A stretch of DNA of 64,000 nucleotides from Selenomonadaceae bacterium (GTDB lineage Bacteria > Bacillota > Negativicutes > Selenomonadales > Selenomonadaceae): NCBI GenBank assembly GCA_017515635.1, contig JAFWFO010000005.1, positions 1 through 64,000 of the forward strand, given 5' to 3'. The translations under genes were made by a program, and so were the position numbers. Shown here piece after piece: positions 59,347-64,000 of this stretch. The notes below the pieces were generated by a model. The model made no database searches and was not told the origin of the DNA. It was given only the letters and a program-made list of their open reading frames with translations. The first letter of the stretch is position 1. Each line of letters opens with the position of its first letter.

Positions 59347-60567
59347 GTGGGCAAAATGTTTGAGTCGACGCCCAAATATCGGAAAGGCTTAATCGGCGAA
59401 GAAATTATCCGAGATTTTTTGGAGTTTCACGGTTGCACGGTCAGCCGCCCGAAAGATACTGCGCCGAGTGGTTCATCACGCGTGGATTTCGTTTTGAACG
59501 CGCCGAAGAAATTTTCGTTGTGGAAAGGCACCGAGCTTGTCGAAGTCAAAGTTATGACAACAATGGGCTATTCTTACGGTCGCTTCCCCGTGTACAATTT
59601 TCCGATAAATTTGATTGAAGATTATCGACGTTACGCCGCCGAGAAAAATTTACACCTGAATTTTTTCGTCGTGGACGAGGAGCGCGAACAAATTTTTTGG
59701 CGTGACATTGACGAGCTGGAAATTCCGTTGCGCGTGGAAGAAAGAACTTTTCCCGTCGACGTGGAGCATAAAAGCGGAATTTTTCATTATTATCACGTCA
59801 AGCAGTTTGTGCCCGTTGGCAGACCAAATTTCGCCGACTTGGAGCGGTTGCGTTCGATAAATCTTTCGCACGTCGACAAAAAAATTCTTCGCCCGCTCAA
59901 AGATGATGACGAACTTTCCGACGAAGAAATTATTTCCGAGAGCCGCGACGCCGTGAAAAATTTTTTGGATTTGACGTTGCCCGATGATTTGCCGACTTCC
60001 GACGAAAAAATTCCTTTGTTCGTTGACGCAATGCGCTCAAGCCTGCGACGAATCCCGACGTATCGTTTCCGCGAAATTTATCACGCCGTCCGAAATTTGA
60101 ACGCCGCCGACGCAATGCCCGTCTTTGCCGAAAAATTTTATGCGTTGCTCGACACGGTCAAGCGCGAACGTCAACGGGCGTCGTATCAAACGCCGTATAT
60201 TTTCAAGCCGAAAACTTCCGCAAAAAAATTCGCCGAACTTCACGCGCCCGACGACACGACGGTTGAAATTTTCGCGTTGGAAGGTGACGAGTCGAAACTT
60301 TTCGCCGAAATGTTTCATCTTGCCGAGGCGTTCGGTTGCGATACACGCGGGCTGATTCATTCGGATTTTGGCAACGCCGTCAAAGCGACTTCGCGATTTT
60401 ACACGCTGAATTTCGGATCGACGGACAAAAAAATTTCCGCCGTCCCCGTCAAAGATGTTCCCGCCATTTTGAGAGATTACGCGTTCAATCGCACTGACTA
60501 CGCCGAAAAATTCTGCGCGGCAAAAAAATTTTCGTCATGGTGGAAAAATGCCGTCACGACGTTGTAA
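59347..60567 (+). CDS. Hypothetical protein with PD-(D/E)xK-nuclease-like N-terminus, 406 aa
   Basis: The first 100 residues resemble a restriction-endonuclease fold: RKGLIGEEIIRDFLEFHGC (with the GEE of the first helix), SSRVDFVLN (the Asp), and GTELVEVKVMT (the ExK). The rest, about 300 residues, is charged and of no family I know, with repeated VPVKDVP and FYTLNFGST stretches. I start it at GTG 59347, eight bases after GAGG. It lies alone between the TnpB element and rnhB. It may be a DNA-processing or defence-related nuclease, but no methylase or other partner is present. Confidence 0.65.
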   Translation: MGKMFESTPKYRKGLIGEEIIRDFLEFHGCTVSRPKDTAPSGSSRVDFVLNAPKKFSLWKGTELVEVKVMTTMGYSYGRFPVYNFPINLIEDYRRYAAEKNLHLNFFVVDEEREQIFWRDIDELEIPLRVEERTFPVDVEHKSGIFHYYHVKQFVPVGRPNFADLERLRSINLSHVDKKILRPLKDDDELSDEEIISESRDAVKNFLDLTLPDDLPTSDEKIPLFVDAMRSSLRRIPTYRFREIYHAVRNLNAADAMPVFAEKFYALLDTVKRERQRASYQTPYIFKPKTSAKKFAELHAPDDTTVEIFALEGDESKLFAEMFHLAEAFGCDTRGLIHSDFGNAVKATSRFYTLNFGSTDKKISAVPVKDVPAILRDYAFNRTDYAEKFCAAKKFSSWWKNAVTTL

Positions 60568-60570
60568 AAA

Positions 60571-60598
60571 AAATCCCCGTTACTCGGCGGGGAATTTT
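60571..60598. terminator. Bidirectional terminator between the nuclease-like gene and rnhB
   Basis: The stem TCCCCG with CGGGGA (inner wobble pairs) has T-runs on both strands. Confidence 0.8.
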
Positions 60599-61245
60599 TA
60601 TTTTGCCAACAAACTTTTGACCGGCTCGAACGTGCGGCGATGAATCGGCGTCGCTCCGAAATTTTTTATCGCGTCAAGATGAGCTTTCGTGCCGTAGCCG
60701 CGATTGTGTTCAAAACCATATTGCGGGAAAATTTTCGCCCAATCGTCGGCAAGTCTGTCGCGTGTGACTTTGGCGATAATCGACGCGGCGGCAATGGTTG
60801 CACTGAGCGCGTCGCCGTGAACAATCGCTTGCGAAGGAATTTCGCCGAAGTCAACTTTCATTGCGTCAGTTAAAACGAAATCGGGCGCAACGTCCAAACC
60901 GGCAACGGCGCGTTTCATGCCCGCCAACGTCGCCTGATAAATGTTCAGCTCGTCAATTTCGTCGACTTCGACGCAAACGGCCTTGTAACTTATCGCCGCC
61001 GAAATAATTTTGTCGTAAAGATTTTCGCGAACTTTGGCGGAAAGTTTTTTTGAATCGTCAAGCCGCTCCAGATAAATATTTTCGGGCAAGATGACAGCCG
61101 CAACGACGACGCAACCGACCAGTGAACCGCGACCGGCTTCGTCGACGCCCGCAATTAATTTGTGTCTTTCGGCACGCGCCTGAGTCTCGAAACGGTAAAG
61201 ATTTTCGACGCGCAGTTTATCCGCCTCGACGGAAAATTTTTTCAT
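60598..61245 (-). CDS. rnhB: Ribonuclease HII, 215 aa
   Basis: RNase HII removes RNA from RNA-DNA hybrids, including single ribonucleotides left in DNA. Motifs are IAGVDEAGRGSLVGCVV (two acidic residues), ERLDDSKKLSAKVRENLYD, VLTDAMKVDFGEI, HGDALSATIAAASIIAKVTRDR and PQYGFEHNRGYGT. Length is normal. Its start is unusual: the ribosome site seems to be supplied by a tandem heptamer repeat (AGGAATTTGGA before the ATG). It is followed by a terminator. Confidence 0.96.
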   Translation of the reverse strand: MKKFSVEADKLRVENLYRFETQARAERHKLIAGVDEAGRGSLVGCVVVAAVILPENIYLERLDDSKKLSAKVRENLYDKIISAAISYKAVCVEVDEIDELNIYQATLAGMKRAVAGLDVAPDFVLTDAMKVDFGEIPSQAIVHGDALSATIAAASIIAKVTRDRLADDWAKIFPQYGFEHNRGYGTKAHLDAIKNFGATPIHRRTFEPVKSLLAK

Positions 61246-61276
61246 TCCAAATTCCTAATTCCTAATTCCTAATTCA
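61244..61276. repeat. Tandem heptamer repeat (ATTCCTA type)
   Basis: Units ATTCCAA, ATTCCTA, ATTCCTA, ATTCCTA in steps of seven fill the whole gap between the lptF/G stop and the rnhB start. Read on the minus strand each unit contains TAGGAAT, an SD-like stretch. Confidence 0.85.
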
Positions 61277-62368
61277 TTTCGACGCTCGCCACATGCAGAA
61301 CATGCCGAAAATCAATCCGATAACGTTCGGTATCCAAACGGCGTACATCGGCGCGATTGCTCCCGAACGGGCGATTGCGTTGGCAAGCGTCATTATCGCG
61401 TAGTAAATGAAAATTATCACGACGCTGATTGCAAAACCCATTGACGACGGAGTTCGCGTCGGTTGCAGTCCCAAAGGCACGCCGATTATCGCGAAAATCA
61501 AACTCGCCATCGGCACGGTGATTCGCTGATAAAGTTCCGTTTCAAGCGCGTTGGTGTTGGCGTACTGCGATTTCATGATTTGAATTTGGTCTTTAAGTTC
61601 GCGCATGGTGAGTTCTTCGGGCTTTTTCTGTTCGCGAACAATTTGTTGCGGGCTTGCCTTGACGGGCAGAATTTGGCGGTCAAATTTCATTGTGTGCGTG
61701 CGTTGGTCGTCGGAAATGTCATAAATCATTCCGTCATGCATAACCCATTGTTCGTCGCGCCACTCGGCAAACGTCGCGTTTTCGACGTGCGTAACTTTGC
61801 CTTCGTCGCTGAAAACCTGCATGGTGACGCCTTCGAGAATTTCTTCTCTGGCGCGGTATTCGCGGGCGTAAATCAGCCGTTGCATTTTGCCGGCGGTGAT
61901 TTCCTTAACGATAATGTGATCTTGCGACTTCAATTCGGTGTTGCCCTGAATTTCGTAGTAGACGACGTTGTTGTAAGCGGTGTTCGCCCAAGGCACGACG
62001 TGTTCATTGAACAGAATCGCGCAACCCGAAACGACGACGCCCAAAAAAATCGCGGGCGCGGCAATTCGTCCGAAACTGATTCCGCAAGACTTCATGGCGG
62101 TAATTTCGCTTGAACTCGACAGCCGCCCGAAAGTCAACAGCGTTGCCAAAAGAATCGACATCGGGAAAGTCCACATGATTATACTCGGCAACCCGTAGAT
62201 AAAAATTTTTACCACGGAGGAAAAACTTGCGCCGTAGTCGGTGATAAATTTGGCAATTCGGAACAGCGTGCCCGAACCGATAAAAACCGCCGTGAACGCG
62301 CAAATCGCGAAGACGAACGCGAACACGACTTCTTGAAAAATGTATCTGTCCAGTATCCTGAGGCGCAT
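61274..62368 (-). CDS. LptF/LptG-family LPS-export permease, 364 aa
   Basis: The YjgP/YjgQ family layout is complete: RILDRYIFQEVVFAFVFA at the start (first helix), two more helices, a periplasmic domain of about 180 residues, and three C-terminal helices including GVPLGLQPTRTPSSMGFAIS. It forms the membrane part of the LptB2FG transporter that pulls LPS from the inner membrane. The start ATG 62368 has GGAGG upstream; a longer frame is made of heptamers. Only one F/G gene is in the window; a second may lie elsewhere or this may act as a homodimer. Confidence 0.92.
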   Translation of the reverse strand: MRLRILDRYIFQEVVFAFVFAICAFTAVFIGSGTLFRIAKFITDYGASFSSVVKIFIYGLPSIIMWTFPMSILLATLLTFGRLSSSSEITAMKSCGISFGRIAAPAIFLGVVVSGCAILFNEHVVPWANTAYNNVVYYEIQGNTELKSQDHIIVKEITAGKMQRLIYAREYRAREEILEGVTMQVFSDEGKVTHVENATFAEWRDEQWVMHDGMIYDISDDQRTHTMKFDRQILPVKASPQQIVREQKKPEELTMRELKDQIQIMKSQYANTNALETELYQRITVPMASLIFAIIGVPLGLQPTRTPSSMGFAISVVIIFIYYAIMTLANAIARSGAIAPMYAVWIPNVIGLIFGMFCMWRASK

Positions 62369-62389
62369 CCAAAAACCTCCGTGAAAAGC

Positions 62390-62424
62390 AATGCGCAATG
62401 CGCAATGCGTAATGCGCAATGCGT
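62390..62424. repeat. Tandem heptamer repeat (AATGCGC/AATGCGT type)
   Basis: Five units in steps of seven: AATGCGC, AATGCGC, AATGCGT, AATGCGC, AATGCGT, in the gap between lptB and the permease gene. Confidence 0.85.
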
Positions 62425-62433
62425 AATAAAAAT

Positions 62434-63153
62434 TTACAGCGTGAAATTGTTGCCGAGATAAAATTTGCGGGCGATTGAACTGTTGGCAATTTCGTCCGCC
62501 GAACCTTCAAGCAAAATTTTTCCTTCGTTCAAAATGTAAGCGCGGTCGACAATATGCAATGTTTCGCGAACATTGTGGTCGGTGATTAAAATTCCCATGC
62601 CGCGTTTTTTCAGGTAACGAATAATGTCTTGAATGTCCGCAACCGCTAACGGGTCGACGCCGGCAAAAGGTTCGTCCAGCAAAATAAATTTCGGCTCCAA
62701 GGCAAGACAGCGCGCAATTTCCACGCGACGCCGCTCGCCGCCGGAAAGTTCAGTGCCCTTGCGTTTTTCGACGTGCCGAATGCTGAATTCGCGCAACAGT
62801 TCGTTGAGCCGCCTCAAGCGTTCTTCTTTCTTCAAGCCCATTGTTTCGAGAATCGCCAAAATATTTTCGCGAACAGTCAGCTTGCGGAAAATCGACGGCT
62901 CCTGCGTCAAATAGCTGATTCCCAATTCTGCGCGGCGCGGCATCGGCAATTTCGTAATGTCCAAATCCGAAATGAAAACTCTGCCCGAATCGGGACGCTC
63001 CAGCCCGACCATCATATAAAATGAAGTTGTCTTGCCCGCGCCGTTTGGACCGAGCAATCCGATAATTTCGCCCGTCTCAACTTTCAGCGAAACTTGATTG
63101 ACGACGGTGCGATTTTTAAACGACTTGACCAAGTCCCGCGCTTCAAGATTCAT
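62434..63153 (-). CDS. lptB: LptB, ATPase of the LPS exporter, 239 aa
   Basis: This is a compact ABC ATPase with Walker [20 protein letters not shown]-loop YLTQEPSIF, signature [16 protein letters not shown], Walker [14 protein letters not shown] and the switch His in ITDHNVRE. The N-terminus [19 protein letters not shown] is that of LptB. It drives LPS transport together with the permease downstream. The start is ATG 63153; the frame upstream of it is the shadow of the OstA-like gene's repeat tail. It overlaps that gene's end by 11 bases. Confidence 0.95.
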   Translation of the reverse strand: MNLEARDLVKSFKNRTVVNQVSLKVETGEIIGLLGPNGAGKTTSFYMMVGLERPDSGRVFISDLDITKLPMPRRAELGISYLTQEPSIFRKLTVRENILAILETMGLKKEERLRRLNELLREFSIRHVEKRKGTELSGGERRRVEIARCLALEPKFILLDEPFAGVDPLAVADIQDIIRYLKKRGMGILITDHNVRETLHIVDRAYILNEGKILLEGSADEIANSSIARKFYLGNNFTL

Positions 63154-64000
63154 TTTTGTCGCCTTCAGTTGATTTTTCGTTATCGGAAATGTTTTCGTTG
63201 TCGGCAGATTTTTCGTCGGTAATTTTTTCGCTGTCTGAAGATTTTTCGTCGGCAGATTTATCATCGGCAGAAAGTTTTTCGTCCGTGGATTTATCGTCCG
63301 CAGATTTTTCGGCAGGCTTCCCGTCGAATTCAAAAGCTTTGTCGACTTCGGGGATTTGCGGAGTTTCGGGCGTCGCTTTAAGTTTTCCGTCGTCGGCAAG
63401 ATAAACCGTCAAACGATTGCCGCGAATTGTGTTGTTGTCTTGAATCGCCCACGCGTTGCCGGAAAGAACTGCCTTGCCCGCTTCTTTCCCGAAATAGTCA
63501 ACCTGATCGCCGCCGGCTTCCAAACTGCGCGGAGGGCTGACAAGATGCGCATTGCCTCTGCCAACGTAATGTTCCTCGTCGAGCCAACCTTCCATTTGGT
63601 CTGCGGTGAAAGTGCCATCCTTCGCGCTCTGAGCAAGGCCGCCTTTCGGAATGACCACGTGTTTTTTATCGTCGGGGAAATAATCGATGTGTTCGGCGGT
63701 GAAAGTGCGCGTATCGCCTTCGGGATTTTTTTCGTCGGGCGCAACGGTTTGTACGGCAACGACATTTCCGTCGGCGGACATATAACTTTGCCCGATTGCT
63801 TTCAACGCGTTGCAAGTCATGCGCATATCGTCGCGAATGACAATCACGTTGCCGATAAGATGAGCTTCCTTGCTGTTGACGTTGTAAATCGCCTGCAAGC
63901 CCGTCGCCCGCAACGTGCCGTATTTAATCAAAATATTTCCTGCCGCCGCGACAAGTCCCGTGTTCATGTCGTATTCAATCGCGTCCGCGTTAATCTCGGA
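63143..64000 (-). CDS. OstA/LptA-like LPS-transport protein, N-terminus outside the window
   Basis: The window holds the last 285 codons. Beta-jellyroll repeats of the OstA type are visible: [25 protein letters not shown]-like [55 protein letters not shown]. In LPS export such proteins form the periplasmic bridge between the inner and outer membrane. The C-terminal 70 residues are a low-complexity acidic tail of short Ser-Ala-Asp-Glu-Lys repeats ([11 protein letters not shown] type), unusual for LptA. The frame runs open to the window edge, so the start and signal peptide cannot be seen. It overlaps lptB by 11 bases. Confidence 0.88.
   Translation of the reverse strand, partial: SEINADAIEYDMNTGLVAAAGNILIKYGTLRATGLQAIYNVNSKEAHLIGNVIVIRDDMRMTCNALKAIGQSYMSADGNVVAVQTVAPDEKNPEGDTRTFTAEHIDYFPDDKKHVVIPKGGLAQSAKDGTFTADQMEGWLDEEHYVGRGNAHLVSPPRSLEAGGDQVDYFGKEAGKAVLSGNAWAIQDNNTIRGNRLTVYLADDGKLKATPETPQIPEVDKAFEFDGKPAEKSADDKSTDEKLSADDKSADEKSSDSEKITDEKSADNENISDNEKSTEGDKNES

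Noticed and set aside
62434..63399. LptB with an 82-residue Lys/Pro/Thr-rich N-terminal extension
   Set aside because: That stretch is the out-of-frame reading of the OstA-like gene's repeat tail; LptB starts normally at 63153.

Overview
The window looks like chromosomal DNA of a diderm (Gram-negative) Firmicute of the class Negativicutes, probably Selenomonadaceae-like. The case rests on an LPS-export cluster (OstA/LptA-like protein, LptB, LptF/G-family permease) sitting beside Firmicute-type genes (MutS2, AddA, a SpoIID-domain protein, a 3D-domain protein), on Shine-Dalgarno-led short operons with frequent ATGA overlaps and TTG starts, and on a moderate G+C sequence rich in AAAATTTT tracts. 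The genus is an inference. No rRNA, prophage or CRISPR array was seen.

Layout. 1-500: the end of a tRNA array (His, Trp), a 33-residue membrane peptide and a fragment of a hexapeptide acetyltransferase. 0.6-6.6 kb: a leftward operon of six exported proteins of mostly unknown function (FlgT/LPP20-like domains, TPR), with a good promoter and a duplicated gene start upstream. 6.9-9.8 kb: a TrmH-type rRNA methylase divergent from a metal-export pair (free HMA domain plus P1B-ATPase). 9.8-18 kb: addA, rfbC, a PotD-like lipoprotein, a 3-methyladenine glycosylase, mutS2. 18-19.7 kb: a four-gene operon of small cysteine-motif proteins with a perfect -35. 19.9-25.2 kb: an orphan hisD, then sbcDC. 25.2-30 kb: cobalamin-dependent metH with a nitrous-oxide-stimulated-promoter family protein, a sugar O-acetyltransferase with a cyclophilin-like lipoprotein, and a TatD-linked radical SAM protein. 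30.1-36.7 kb: a full anaerobic glycerol operon glpABC-glpK-glpF, with inverted heptamer repeats between genes. 36.9-47.6 kb: a 3D-domain protein, a formyl-THF cyclo-ligase, yajC-tgt, queA (queuosine synthesis), a PheC-like binding protein, a SpoIID-domain protein, a membrane GT-C-like protein and a UDP-galactopyranose-mutase-like flavoprotein. 47.8-50.8 kb: tsaE-tsaB-rimI-rimI (t6A synthesis and N-acetylation) and a DMT transporter. 50.8-54.1 kb: a large RTX-repeat surface protein broken by an in-frame amber codon, plus the tail end of a lost second copy. 54.2-57.8 kb: a divergent FtsZ, TcdA, a CsoR-type regulator, a tiny basic protein and YchF. 57.8-59.3 kb: a TnpB-only IS200/IS605-type element inserted at the start codon of a second, truncated ychF. 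59.3-64 kb: a nuclease-like hypothetical protein, rnhB and the lpt genes.

Two patterns stand out. First, at least nine intergenic gaps carry tandem 7-bp repeats, a different heptamer family from site to site, some in inverted pairs; this resembles the STRR heptamers of cyanobacteria. Second, three places hold short pieces of a neighbouring gene's start or end (6.7 kb, 54.0 kb, 57.9 kb), pointing to repeated partial duplication or recombination. At the TnpB element, the predicted guide sequence matches the start of the intact ychF next door with two mismatches, and the sequence in front of that site also matches the element's own flank.

Limits: all calls come from reading the sequence; no database search, alignment or folding program was run. 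Residue positions inside proteins are approximate unless stated.
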